Below, one piece after another: positions 24,776-31,823 of a DNA stretch of 38,357 nt. The notes below the pieces were generated by a model, which was not told the DNA's origin, made no database searches, and saw nothing but the letters and a program-made list of their open reading frames with translations. A program made the translations under genes and the position numbers. The first letter of the stretch is position 1, and the number at the start of each line of letters is the position of its first letter. The stretch covers positions 1 through 38,357 of the IMG/VR virus record IMGVR_UViG_3300044825_000382. The stretch is one strand, 5' to 3'. Source of the stretch: a virus.

Positions 24776-25369
24776 ATGCCGAAATACACGACAACACCTG
24801 TCGTTATCCGCGACCTGTTCGACGCTGACGTTTATCAGCAGATCATCGAGTTCATGGACACGTATGTTCCGATGATTCCTGTTGCTGTTGACGCGACAGA
24901 GTTCAACCGGCGTTACACAAACAACGTCGGATTCTTCGTCAACATTCATCACCAGTTAGCCGACTATGCATCTGATCTGTTTGGCGAGAAGGTGAAACCG
25001 TCGTATTCGTTTCTGTCGATGTACAACAAGGGTGGTCAATGCCCGTTGCACATTGATCGTCCCCAATGCCGATACACGATTGACTATCTGATTCGTCAGG
25101 AACAATCGGAGCCGTGGCCTATCCGTATCGGCCCGTCCATGTCCGATGAAGAACGCGACCAGATTCCTGTGCCGCATCCCGAAACCAAAGACGAAATCAA
25201 ACAAATCGTAGACACCGTAAAGTGGACAGAAGCCCACCTCGGCAACAACGATGCGGTCTGCTACTCAGGCACAAACGCATGGCACTATCGTCCCACCAAA
25301 TCAAAAGGCAAAGCAGACCTCGTGTTCTTCCACTTCGTACCGGAGGCTTTCAATGGCTCGCTCAACTAA
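24776..25369 (+). CDS. 2OG-Fe(II) oxygenase-like protein A
   Basis: 197 aa. A double-stranded beta-helix dioxygenase pattern: iron ligands H92-x-D94 (PLHIDRPQCRYTIDYLI) and H170 (NAWHYRPT), with basic residues (R172, K175, K177) for 2-oxoglutarate. It would hydroxylate a protein side chain or another substrate using O2 and 2-oxoglutarate in the cytoplasm. AGGGGAGG precedes the ATG. Its end overlaps the next oxygenase by 17 bases. Substrate unknown; it neighbours the fibre genes. Confidence 0.7.
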   Translation: MPKYTTTPVVIRDLFDADVYQQIIEFMDTYVPMIPVAVDATEFNRRYTNNVGFFVNIHHQLADYASDLFGEKVKPSYSFLSMYNKGGQCPLHIDRPQCRYTIDYLIRQEQSEPWPIRIGPSMSDEERDQIPVPHPETKDEIKQIVDTVKWTEAHLGNNDAVCYSGTNAWHYRPTKSKGKADLVFFHFVPEAFNGSLN

Positions 25370-25988
25370 ACCGAAGATCGTGATCCCTGAGATCAAGAAA
25401 CCTGACCCGACGAAAGGTGCTGGCGGTTGGCCGCTCAATGTCGATCATGTTGAGGAATGGGCGTGGCGTACCGAACTGTTCAACGACGCCGAGTTGGATG
25501 CAATCATCAAGATCGGTACCGACGCCGAACTTCATAAAGCGTCCACCTACGGCGGTCAAGACGACAAGAACCGCAACAGCCATGTTCAGTTCTTATTCCC
25601 GAACGAACTAACGAACTGGATTTTTATGCGTATGGCTGGTGTAATCAGCCAAATGAACGAACAGTTCTTCAAGTTTGATTTGCATGGCATGGATCAAGGG
25701 TTGCAGTTCACCCGATACACCGCCCCCACCCAGCATTACGACTGGCATAAAGACTCAGGGTTCAACACGGCGGTACGGAAACTGTCGGTGTCGGTTCAAC
25801 TGTCCGACCCGAAGGATTACAAGGGTGGGGATTTGCAGTTGAAGTTTGGGCGTACCGATCTGAACGTCCCCCGTCAGCGTGGGCTGGCAGCGTTCTTCCC
25901 GTCGTACACTTTGCATCGGGTCAAGCCGGTTACGAAAGGCACCCGGTACAGTCTGGTGGCATGGGTGTCTGGGCCTCCGTTCAAGTAG
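25353..25988 (+). CDS. 2OG-Fe(II) oxygenase, prolyl-4-hydroxylase/PKHD-like
   Basis: 211 aa. Clear P4H-superfamily motif set: H132-x-D134 (YDWHKDSG), H188 (TLHRVKPV) and R198 (GTRYSLVAWVSG), plus the core FTRYTAPTQHYDWHKD and LSVSVQLSDPKDYKGGDL. Start ATG 25353 with GGAGG 7 bases upstream; the longer frame from 25251 lies inside oxygenase A. Such hydroxylases are common in aquatic phages. Being paired with a second oxygenase beside fibre genes suggests virion-protein modification, which is inference. Confidence 0.85.
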   Translation: MARSTKPKIVIPEIKKPDPTKGAGGWPLNVDHVEEWAWRTELFNDAELDAIIKIGTDAELHKASTYGGQDDKNRNSHVQFLFPNELTNWIFMRMAGVISQMNEQFFKFDLHGMDQGLQFTRYTAPTQHYDWHKDSGFNTAVRKLSVSVQLSDPKDYKGGDLQLKFGRTDLNVPRQRGLAAFFPSYTLHRVKPVTKGTRYSLVAWVSGPPFK

Positions 25989-25991
25989 AAT
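25986..25991 (+). promoter_or_regulatory. -10 element (TAGAAT), leaderless-type
   Basis: TAGAAT overlaps the stop codon of the oxygenase and ends 6 bases before the GTG at 25998, the TANNNT-N6-start arrangement seen at two other places here. It could start a lysis transcript. No -35 seen. Confidence 0.4.
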
Positions 25992-25997
25992 AGGTAG

Positions 25998-26096
25998 GTG
26001 AAGTTCATCGGCCTGATCCTGTTAGCCAGCCTCGCGTTGTGCTGCTGGATTGCCGTTGAAGCACACAACCTTCTACGAGAAATGGACAGCCGATGA
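25998..26096 (+). CDS. Single-pass membrane micropeptide before endolysin
   Basis: 32 aa: MKFIGLILLASLALCCWIAV then EAHNLLREMDSR. One N-terminal membrane helix with a charged C-terminus; the CC pair at residues 15-16 could alternatively be a lipobox-like site (ASLALCC is not ideal). The stop overlaps the endolysin ATG (ATGA). Position suggests a lysis function (pinholin, antiholin or spanin-like), unproven. Confidence 0.6.
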   Translation: MKFIGLILLASLALCCWIAVEAHNLLREMDSR

Positions 26097-26548
26097 CCCG
26101 CCCCTACACCGGATTTGACAAGCGTGCAACCGCCCTCACCCCCGGCCTGAAAGCCCTCCGCGACACCATCTTGTTCCTCAACGGCGGGAAAGTCACAAAC
26201 CTGGGTGGGTGGGTTGTGCGTGACATGAAAGGCAAACCCGGCAAACCAAGTGTTCACTCGACCGGTAGGGCGATTGACTTGGGGTATCGGGATCGTGCCG
26301 CCATTGAACCTGTCATCGACTGGCTGGTAAAGAACGCCGACCTGTTGGGCATCGAGTATGTCGCCGACTATTTCCCGCGTCCCGGTGGACGAGGCTGGCG
26401 ATGCGACCGTAACGCCTGGTCAGACTATCCGCAAGGCCGAATCGCTGGTGCGCCTGGTGGCCGTTGGATTCACATCGAAACCAACCCTGCTATGTCGGCT
26501 GACGCTGCCCGTATGGAGGCTGCAATCAAGCAGGCTCTCGGCTCCTGA
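26093..26548 (+). CDS. Endolysin, M15 (VanY-like) peptidase
   Basis: 151 aa. Zinc site of M15 peptidases: H55 and D62 in SVHSTGRAIDLGYRD and H127 in GGRWIHIETN. These enzymes cut peptide crosslinks or D-Ala-containing stems of peptidoglycan. There is no signal peptide or separate wall-binding domain; delivery would need the holin gene that follows. ATG 26093 overlaps the micropeptide stop. Compact, catalytic-domain-only form. Confidence 0.87.
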   Translation: MTRPYTGFDKRATALTPGLKALRDTILFLNGGKVTNLGGWVVRDMKGKPGKPSVHSTGRAIDLGYRDRAAIEPVIDWLVKNADLLGIEYVADYFPRPGGRGWRCDRNAWSDYPQGRIAGAPGGRWIHIETNPAMSADAARMEAAIKQALGS

Positions 26549-26553
26549 TCGTC

Positions 26554-26559
26554 TACAAT
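26554..26559 (+). promoter_or_regulatory. -10 element (TACAAT), leaderless-type
   Basis: TACAAT, a near-consensus -10, ends 6 bases before the holin ATG (26566) in a 17-base gap with no Shine-Dalgarno. A transcript from here would begin at or next to the ATG, giving holin its own leaderless message. Confidence 0.5.
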
Positions 26560-26565
26560 AGTGTG

Positions 26566-26805
26566 ATGCGTGCCAAGCAACTCGTCCTTCGTATCCTCGC
26601 CACGTTCGCTTACAATGCGATGGCGATTGTCGGTTCAGCCTCCATTCTCGGTGGTATTCCCGTATGGAAATCGGCTTTACTGTCAGGGTTTGCTGCTGCC
26701 GCCCAGGTGATTCAGAACCTCGCCCGCGCCTATTCTGATGATGGGATACTGACCCCGGAAGAAGTTGAGCAGGCGTTCGGTTCCGTCCCTAAAAAGAAGG
26801 CGTGA
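26566..26805 (+). CDS. Holin (two membrane segments)
   Basis: 79 aa. Two hydrophobic helices (about 9-30: RILATFAYNAMAIVGSASIL; about 34-52: WKSALLSGFAAAAQVIQNLA), then a charged cytoplasmic tail (DDGILTPEEVEQAF, KKKA). Position directly after the endolysin and this topology fit a small actinophage holin that opens the inner membrane for endolysin. ATG 26566 rather than the GTG three bases earlier. Confidence 0.8.
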   Translation: MRAKQLVLRILATFAYNAMAIVGSASILGGIPVWKSALLSGFAAAAQVIQNLARAYSDDGILTPEEVEQAFGSVPKKKA

Positions 26806-26808
26806 CTT

Positions 26809-27003
26809 GTGGAAGCGGTGTGGGTGCCGTTGGCTGTCGCTCTGATTGGCGGCCCGGTCATGTGGTTCCTCACCCGGTTTGACCGTAGGAATACTGATCA
26901 GCACGCCCAAAATCAGGCTGTGCTAACTCGTATTGAGAGTAAGATCGAGAAGGTGGATGACCGCCTGAACGATCACATCACCTGGCACATCGACCAGAAA
27001 TAA
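26809..27003 (+). CDS. Small membrane protein with C-terminal coiled coil
   Basis: 64 aa. N-terminal membrane helix (VWVPLAVALIGGPVMWFLTR) followed by a polar helix with heptads (VLTRIESKIEKVDDRLNDHI). Common in actinophage lysis cassettes next to the holin, where it is called a second holin or accessory membrane protein. GTG 26809 with AGAAGG upstream inside the holin gene. Confidence 0.75.
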   Translation: MEAVWVPLAVALIGGPVMWFLTRFDRRNTDQHAQNQAVLTRIESKIEKVDDRLNDHITWHIDQK

Positions 27004-27007
27004 CCTG

Positions 27008-27027
27008 CCCCTGACCTGGGGTTTCTT
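27008..27027 (+). terminator. Weak intrinsic terminator after the lysis genes
   Basis: CCCC-TGACCT-GGGG followed by TTTCTT. The stem is only 4 G-C pairs, but it lies exactly at the boundary between the late/lysis block and the next gene set. Confidence 0.35.
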
Positions 27028-27036
27028 GAAGGATGC

Positions 27037-27204
27037 TTGACATTGGAAACTGGGCTTAGTCAACTTATCCCTGAAATCACCCACTATTTGAGTCGGGTGA
27101 ATCCGAGAGGGCAACAGGATGCAGACAACCTGCACTCCTTGATTGTTAGATTGGAGAAGTATGGGAAAGTTGGCCGAAAGTCTGGCGGTCGTACCAAGCA
27201 GTAA
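27037..27204 (+). CDS. Small hypothetical protein (TTG start)
   Basis: 55 aa: MTLETGLSQLIPEITHYLSR, VNPRGQQDADNLHSLIVRLE, KYGKVGRKSGGRTKQ. AAGGA stands 3 bases before the TTG (AAGGATGCTTG). Composition is protein-like and it fills an otherwise empty 157-base gap. It overlaps the next gene by 44 bases, which makes the pair less certain. No family recognised; the basic tail might bind nucleic acid. Confidence 0.5.
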   Translation: MTLETGLSQLIPEITHYLSRVNPRGQQDADNLHSLIVRLEKYGKVGRKSGGRTKQ

Positions 27205-27433
27205 TACCTGTCGAATCAACGAGATTTTCTTACAACTTGACACGTTGGATCAGCAGGCGTTTATTGCGGCGTGCGACAAGATCAGGAAAGCGTCACCACG
27301 CGACAGGTCATCTCGACGGTATCCGTTTACGGAGATGTGGTTGATCAAAGCGTTGCGAGCCGGTGGGCATACCGTGTCAAAAGAGTCGTTGTCTCGTCAC
27401 ATGAAACAGGAGTGTTCCTGTGAGTTTGCGTAA
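27161..27433 (+). CDS. Small HTH-like DNA-binding protein
   Basis: 90 aa. DTLDQQAFIAACDKIRKASP then RYPFTEMWLIKALRAGGHTV-SKESLSRHMKQ: the last part has the spacing of a helix-turn-helix (I-x2-ALRAGGHTVSKESLSRH), a type seen in many small actinophage proteins. C-terminal CSCEFA. Strong site TTGGAGAAG before ATG 27161. Could regulate the middle genes or be a small terminase-type DNA binder; undecided. Confidence 0.65.
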   Translation: MGKLAESLAVVPSSNTCRINEIFLQLDTLDQQAFIAACDKIRKASPRDRSSRRYPFTEMWLIKALRAGGHTVSKESLSRHMKQECSCEFA

Positions 27434-28595
27434 TGAACTGGAAACGCAGGTTGCGTCGTCGGTGGCTGGCCGTAAAGAGATTTTGGGTAGGCTCGCCGAC
27501 CTACTTGAACGTCAAGGTATTTCCGTTGACGAAATCGGAACCGTCAATCGAGTGTCTGTGTATCAGTCACTCACGAAGAATCAGGACGGTGACGCCGAAG
27601 TACACGACTTGTTGGGCGTCCAGTTCTCCCCTGCTTTCGAGACGGGGCCGCAGTTCGATCCGGTGCGACAGGGGCCACCGGTACGAGTAACTGTTCGCAC
27701 ACCGAAGAAGGCGAAGAACCCTGACGGTTATGAGACTGCGGTGATTCTGCCTGACATTCAGATCGGCTATTTCCGTAACGCTGACGGGGACTTGGAACCG
27801 ACGCATGATGAGGATGCGTTGGCGGTGGCGTTGGGGATTGTGCGTGATCTGCAACCGGAGAAGGTTGTGTTGGTGGGCGACAATGTGGATGCCCCAGAGT
27901 TCGGCAAATACCGGTTGTCCCCCGCGTATGCCCTCACCACACAGGCCAGCATTGACCGGGCCACCACCCTGTCTGCCGAACTACGAGCCTGCGCCCCCAA
28001 CGCCGAAATCGTTTGGCTGGCAGGCAACCATGAGGAACGACTGGTCACCGCCACCCTTGACAATCTGAAAGCAGCGTTCGGACTCAGGAGAGGAAACAGC
28101 AAGTATGAACTCCCGGTTCTATCGATTCCTTACCTCTGCCGTTTCGACGAGTACGGGATTACTTATCTTCCTGGGTATCCGGCTTCGTCGTATTGGATCA
28201 ACGAAAAGATCAAGGTTATTCACGGCGACAAGGTGCGAAGTGGCGGTAGCACCGCGCACGCATACCTCAACGGCGGCGTCAAATGTTCCGTCATCTACGG
28301 TCACATCCACCGCCGTGAATGGGCCGAGCGGTCACGTGACGATTACGATGGCCCCAAAACAATCTTGGCGGCGTCACCTGGCACTCTTGCGCGATGTGAT
28401 GGCAGCGTTCCGTCTACGAAAGGCGGCATCGACCTGGACGGGCGACCGCTACCGATAGTGGAGGACTGGCAACAAGGCATCGGCGTGGTCACGTATGAAC
28501 CTGGTGATGGACGGTTCTGGTATGAACAGGTTGCCATCCACCAGGGAGAAGCCCTGTTCCGGGGTACTCTGTACTCATGTCAAGCCGGTTCGTAG
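27420..28595 (+). CDS. Calcineurin-like metallophosphoesterase
   Basis: 391 aa. Residues 1-100 contain a charged helical N-terminus; the catalytic domain follows: D112-I-Q114 (motif I, normally DxH), G153DNVD157, G202NHE205, H268GD and G294HIHRRE. All metal ligands except the first His are present; Gln replaces it. Mre11/SbcD-type enzymes act on DNA ends, others on nucleotides; the long N-terminal extension does not decide. AGGAG before GTG 27420, 14-base overlap with the HTH gene. Confidence 0.85.
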   Translation: MSLRNELETQVASSVAGRKEILGRLADLLERQGISVDEIGTVNRVSVYQSLTKNQDGDAEVHDLLGVQFSPAFETGPQFDPVRQGPPVRVTVRTPKKAKNPDGYETAVILPDIQIGYFRNADGDLEPTHDEDALAVALGIVRDLQPEKVVLVGDNVDAPEFGKYRLSPAYALTTQASIDRATTLSAELRACAPNAEIVWLAGNHEERLVTATLDNLKAAFGLRRGNSKYELPVLSIPYLCRFDEYGITYLPGYPASSYWINEKIKVIHGDKVRSGGSTAHAYLNGGVKCSVIYGHIHRREWAERSRDDYDGPKTILAASPGTLARCDGSVPSTKGGIDLDGRPLPIVEDWQQGIGVVTYEPGDGRFWYEQVAIHQGEALFRGTLYSCQAGS

Positions 28596-28693
28596 AATGT
28601 CCACGATGCGGAGAAGAGTATGACCCACGAGAACGACACAAATGCCAGCGGCGATCCGATGTGGAAAGACGGAGACGAACAGATTTGGGATAA
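28577..28693 (+). CDS. Zinc-ribbon micropeptide overlapping its neighbours
   Basis: 38 aa: RFVECPRCGEEYDPRERHKC then a basic tail. The C-x2-C ... H-x3-C spacing is a classic small zinc finger. The ATG lies inside the end of the phosphoesterase gene (overlap 19 bases) and its second half overlaps the next gene in another frame (74 bases). Kept because the motif is unlikely by chance; translation is unproven. Confidence 0.4.
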   Translation: MSSRFVECPRCGEEYDPRERHKCQRRSDVERRRRTDLG

Positions 28694-28994
28694 GGATGAT
28701 GCGACGTGGCCGCTTGTTGTTGTTCAGTGGCGTGACGCTCATCAGGGTGGCGATGCTGGTTCGTGGACTGAAACCGATGGGTATGAGGCAGAGGTTGTGA
28801 TGCCGATTACGGTCGGTTGGATTTGGCCGAAAGCCAAAGACGGCTATCTGACTATCGCCTCGACGGTGATGAATACTGCCGATGAACCAGATACGGTGGG
28901 TGATGTGAACCACATTCCGTGGGAGAACGTGGTCACCATGTACTCGCTGGCCGTACATTTGCCGGTGAACTGGCATCAAGAAGGAATCCAATAG
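28620..28994 (+). CDS. Hypothetical acidic protein, Trp-rich
   Basis: 124 aa, acidic, with many Trp (MWKDGDEQIWDKDDATWPLV, VGWIWPKAKDGYLTIASTVM). GGAGAAGAG precedes the ATG. It lies just before the promoter of the recombination operon. Not recognised; compact beta-rich pattern. Confidence 0.65.
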   Translation: MTHENDTNASGDPMWKDGDEQIWDKDDATWPLVVVQWRDAHQGGDAGSWTETDGYEAEVVMPITVGWIWPKAKDGYLTIASTVMNTADEPDTVGDVNHIPWENVVTMYSLAVHLPVNWHQEGIQ

Positions 28995-29000
28995 TTTGAC

Positions 29001-29029
29001 TTGACTGTGCCACACCCGGTCGGTATGGT
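29001..29029 (+). promoter_or_regulatory. Sigma-70-type promoter of the recombination operon
   Basis: TTGACT (29001-29006), 17-bp spacer, TATGGT (29024-29029), preceded by a second TTTGAC giving TTTGACTTGAC. The same box occurs at two minus-strand promoters (35248-35220 and 37343-37315). Predicted start is about 29036, giving a 22-base leader with AGGAGG. Confidence 0.75.
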
Positions 29030-29057
29030 GTGGATGCCCGGACAACAAGGAGGAAAG

Positions 29058-30014
29058 ATGGGACACCTGATTTACAAGCCGACGCACGGCTCTATCGAAT
29101 GGTTGCGTGTACGGCATCGCACCGAAGACGGTCATCCGGTGGTCGCTGCTAGTGAAGCGGCGGCTGTTCACGGTGAGCATCGGTTCAAGACCCGCCATGA
29201 ACTGTTCGCTGAGAAGGTCGCACCCGAGCCGGTGGTGACTGAGACAAACGAAGCGATGGATCGAGGCAACCGTCTCGAACCGACGATTCGGCAATGGGCC
29301 GCAGACAAACTGGATACCCGTCTGGTTGAGCCGTCGTTCATGTACATGGTGGATTCGTCGCAGTATGCGATGGTTGCGACCCTGGATGCGGTGGACGAAT
29401 ACTCGTATGAGGAGAGCGCGGTTCAGCCTCGTCTGGTGGTGGAGATCAAAACGTACAGCCGTCCGTGGGATGGCAACTTGCCTCGCTACTGGTATTGGCA
29501 AGGTGTTCAGCAGGCGATCTGTGCGAATGTGGACAGCATCACCTGGGCTGTGTTTGATTCGACATTGACGTTGCATCTTCATGTTCAGCAGGTGACCAGC
29601 GAAGAAAAGTTGGCGCACATTCAGGCGGTCCAAGAGTTTTTGTGGTGGGTGAATGTTGGCGAACCGAATCCGGAGTGGCCGGTGTCGTACTCCGATGTTG
29701 TGCAGATGTATCCGGATGCGAACCCGAAGACGGTGGACCTGACTGGTCACGCACACATTCTGTCTGAGTTGGCTGACGTTCAGTTCCAGATCAAGGAACT
29801 GTCGGCTATTGAGCAGGAGTTGAAAGGCCGGTTGGGGTCGTTGCTTGGTGACGCTGAGGCCGGTACTGTTGATGGGGCGACGGTGGTGACATGGAAGAAC
29901 CAGTCGCGGTCGTCGTTTGACAGCAAGGGTTTCTCGAAGGATCATCCTGATCTGGTTGAGAGGTACACAAAGACCAGCACCTTCCGGGTGTTGCGAACGA
30001 AAGGAGACAAGTAA
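29058..30014 (+). CDS. YqaJ-family recombination exonuclease
   Basis: 318 aa. PD-(D/E)XK nuclease of the YqaJ/lambda-exo class: GSIEWLRVRH at the N-terminus, E74 in DRGNRLEP, D110 in VATLDAVDE, and E129-x-K131 in VVEIKTYSRP; then YWYWQGVQQAIC. C-terminal helices (LADVQFQIKELSAIEQELKG). It resects double-strand ends to 3' tails for the annealing protein two genes downstream. AGGAGGAAAG before the ATG is the strongest site in the region. Confidence 0.88.
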   Translation: MGHLIYKPTHGSIEWLRVRHRTEDGHPVVAASEAAAVHGEHRFKTRHELFAEKVAPEPVVTETNEAMDRGNRLEPTIRQWAADKLDTRLVEPSFMYMVDSSQYAMVATLDAVDEYSYEESAVQPRLVVEIKTYSRPWDGNLPRYWYWQGVQQAICANVDSITWAVFDSTLTLHLHVQQVTSEEKLAHIQAVQEFLWWVNVGEPNPEWPVSYSDVVQMYPDANPKTVDLTGHAHILSELADVQFQIKELSAIEQELKGRLGSLLGDAEAGTVDGATVVTWKNQSRSSFDSKGFSKDHPDLVERYTKTSTFRVLRTKGDK

Positions 30015-30349
30015 TGACACAGAAAGACCGAGTTGAGGCTCGTCGCCGTCGTGACGAAGCAATAGCACGAGGCGATGCAGCAGCCGACGCCAAGTTCAAA
30101 CGGCATCTTGACGATGCGATTCTCTACCTGGCAACCGTCCTTGACGAGTTCACCACCGATGATGTGTGGGACCATCTCGACGATGCCGAGATCACGATTC
30201 CTGCTGAGACCCGTTCGCTTGGTGGTGCTATGAAGCGCGCGCAAAGCAAAGGGTGGATTCGTCCGACACAGAAAGTGTTGAACTCGGAACGCCCGATCTG
30301 TCATTGCCGTCCGGTGCGTGTGTGGCAGTCACGGATTGTGGAGGACTGA
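30014..30349 (+). CDS. Small winged-helix-like protein in the recombination operon
   Basis: 111 aa. A charged N-terminal helix (RVEARRRRDEAIARGDAAAD) followed by a domain with FTTDDVWDHLDDAE, LGGAMKRAQSKGWIRPT and a final PVRVWQSR. The pattern (element that opens Vw...l, then G-M--A---GWI) resembles small winged helices common between recombination genes of actinophages. TAATG overlap with the exonuclease gene. Function unknown. Confidence 0.7.
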   Translation: MTQKDRVEARRRRDEAIARGDAAADAKFKRHLDDAILYLATVLDEFTTDDVWDHLDDAEITIPAETRSLGGAMKRAQSKGWIRPTQKVLNSERPICHCRPVRVWQSRIVED

Positions 30350-30350
30350 C

Positions 30351-30971
30351 ATGGAACAACGTGATGCTCTCGCCAAGATTCTGACCGACTATGCGGTCCC
30401 TGATCCGAAGATCGTCAGCAAACTACCGAAGGGTGGGGTGACGCTCGACTTTGTAGGTCACGCCGATATCACCCGTATCCTCATTCAGATCGACCCGTAC
30501 TGGACCATCGAACCAGTCACATTCGACGATGCCGGTTTGCCTGCCCGCACAAAGGTTGGCAACATGATCCAAGCAGGGTTCTGGATGACTGTCCTCGGTC
30601 ACCGTCGCTACTGTGTCGGCTCTGTTGAGGAACGCAAACAGGACATCGGCAAAGAGTTGGTGTCCGACGCAATCCGTAATGGTGCGATGAGGTTTGGAGT
30701 TGCGCTCCACCTGTGGACGAAAGCAGAGTGGGAAGACTTGGGTGCTACCCCTGCCCCTGCCCGTCAGGTGCGTGCCGTGTCGGAAACCAAAGTGGTGAAG
30801 CCTGTCGATCAGGAAACTCTCGCCAAGTTCGTGAAGGCGTGCGCTACCGCAAACATTGACCACGATAAGGTGGCCGACCATGCTGGGGTGAACCTTGCTG
30901 GTGCTGTCACTACTGATGATCTCGTCAAACTTCGTAACTCGTTCAACCAACTGAAAGAAGAAACTAAGTGA
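30351..30971 (+). CDS. Single-strand annealing protein-like (Rad52/Sak or Erf class)
   Basis: 206 aa. KGGVTLDFVGHADITRILIQ, IDPYWTIEPVTFDDAGLPAR, and KELVSDAIRNGAMRFGVALH-LW: the fold-defining blocks of phage annealing proteins of the Rad52-like type, with a flexible C-terminal region (PAPARQVRAVSE) and small helical tail. Paired with a YqaJ nuclease and SSB it forms a recombination module. Start ATG 30351 two bases after the previous stop. Confidence 0.7.
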   Translation: MEQRDALAKILTDYAVPDPKIVSKLPKGGVTLDFVGHADITRILIQIDPYWTIEPVTFDDAGLPARTKVGNMIQAGFWMTVLGHRRYCVGSVEERKQDIGKELVSDAIRNGAMRFGVALHLWTKAEWEDLGATPAPARQVRAVSETKVVKPVDQETLAKFVKACATANIDHDKVADHAGVNLAGAVTTDDLVKLRNSFNQLKEETK

Positions 30972-31348
30972 ACAACATTCAGGTACATGGAAACGTCGGT
31001 CGTGACCCGGAACTTCGGTTCACCGGGTCTGGTGTGCCGGTGTGCAAGATTCCGTTGGCTGACACCCGTGGCAAGAAGGGTGAGGAACAGAAGACGATCT
31101 GGTATGACGTTGTGACGTTCAACGAGATGGCCGAAGCGGTCGCTGATGAGGTTCAGAAGGGTGACCGGTTGATCGTGACTGGCCGGTTGCAGATCGAGGA
31201 TTATCAGAAGAAGGATGGGACACCTGCGAAGCGTGTCGAAATCTTGGCTGACGAGATCGGGTTTGTGATTCGTCCTCGTAAGAAGACAACTGTCGGTGAT
31301 GTTGAGAAGGCGTTTGGCCTGGACAATGGCGAAGAAGCCCCCTTCTGA
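30968..31348 (+). CDS. ssb: Single-stranded DNA-binding protein
   Basis: 126 aa. OB-fold pattern: NNIQVHGNVGRDPELRFTGS, VPVCKIPLADTR, IWYDVVTFNEMAEAVADEVQ-KGDRLIVTGRL and VEILADEIGF, with an acidic-hydrophobic tip EEAPF like the DDxPF tail that recruits partners. It coats ssDNA for recombination and replication. GTG 30968 overlaps the preceding stop (GTGA). Confidence 0.9.
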   Translation: MNNIQVHGNVGRDPELRFTGSGVPVCKIPLADTRGKKGEEQKTIWYDVVTFNEMAEAVADEVQKGDRLIVTGRLQIEDYQKKDGTPAKRVEILADEIGFVIRPRKKTTVGDVEKAFGLDNGEEAPF

Positions 31349-31517
31349 TCTGCCTGCGGTAGAATGGTGGTGTCCCACCTGCCGTATGACTTTGATAACG
31401 CACGTACCGTTATCGGAAGTTCCGTGGCATACCTGTAAGGCGAGAAGGTCGCAACGATTCGTATTGGAGTTGAGGTATGAGCAAGCAGAGGCAGAAAGGA
31501 ACTCTCCACGAAAGTAA
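31326..31517 (+). CDS. Small zinc-ribbon protein
   Basis: 63 aa. AVEWWCPTCRMTLITHVPLS-EVPWHTC: a CxxC with a later H-x-C gives a plausible single zinc site, then a basic tail. ATG 31326 lies inside the SSB end (23-base overlap); its own end overlaps the resolvase gene by 41 bases. Such tiny zinc proteins are numerous in this genome. Confidence 0.65.
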   Translation: MAKKPPSDLPAVEWWCPTCRMTLITHVPLSEVPWHTCKARRSQRFVLELRYEQAEAERNSPRK

Positions 31518-31812
31518 CGTGGTTGGGTTTCTGCGTGAGCATGGGTTTCCGTATGCGGAACGTCGTGCTTTGAACGGTCAGTTCGATAAGGGTGACATCA
31601 CCGGAACCGGTCCGCTGGTTTGGGAATGTAAGAACCATAAGGAACTTGCTCTTGCGGAATGGTTGCGTGAGACGGAGCAGGAACGGATCAACGCTGAGGC
31701 GGACTTCGGCATCCTTGTTGCTAAGCGCAGGGGTGTGTGGGACGCAGGCCAGCAGTATGCGGTCATGACCCTCGGGGACATGGTGCGTCTGCTGAAACAG
31801 GCTGGCTACTGA
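31477..31812 (+). CDS. Holliday-junction resolvase-like PD-(D/E)XK nuclease
   Basis: 111 aa. E12, D40 (FDKGDITG) and E50-x-K52 (LVWECKNHKELALAEWL) make the nuclease core; the ECKNH---AEW pattern is that of actinophage resolvases of this size. It would resolve branched DNA before packaging and complements the YqaJ/annealing/SSB set. ATG 31477 with TTGAGGT upstream. Confidence 0.8.
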   Translation: MSKQRQKGTLHESNVVGFLREHGFPYAERRALNGQFDKGDITGTGPLVWECKNHKELALAEWLRETEQERINAEADFGILVAKRRGVWDAGQQYAVMTLGDMVRLLKQAGY

Positions 31813-31823
31813 GAGGACCACAC

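Noticed and set aside
31360-31365. TAGAAT as a promoter inside the zinc-ribbon gene
   Set aside because: Lies in coding sequence (AVEWW) with no matching start codon 6-7 bases downstream that opens a sensible frame.
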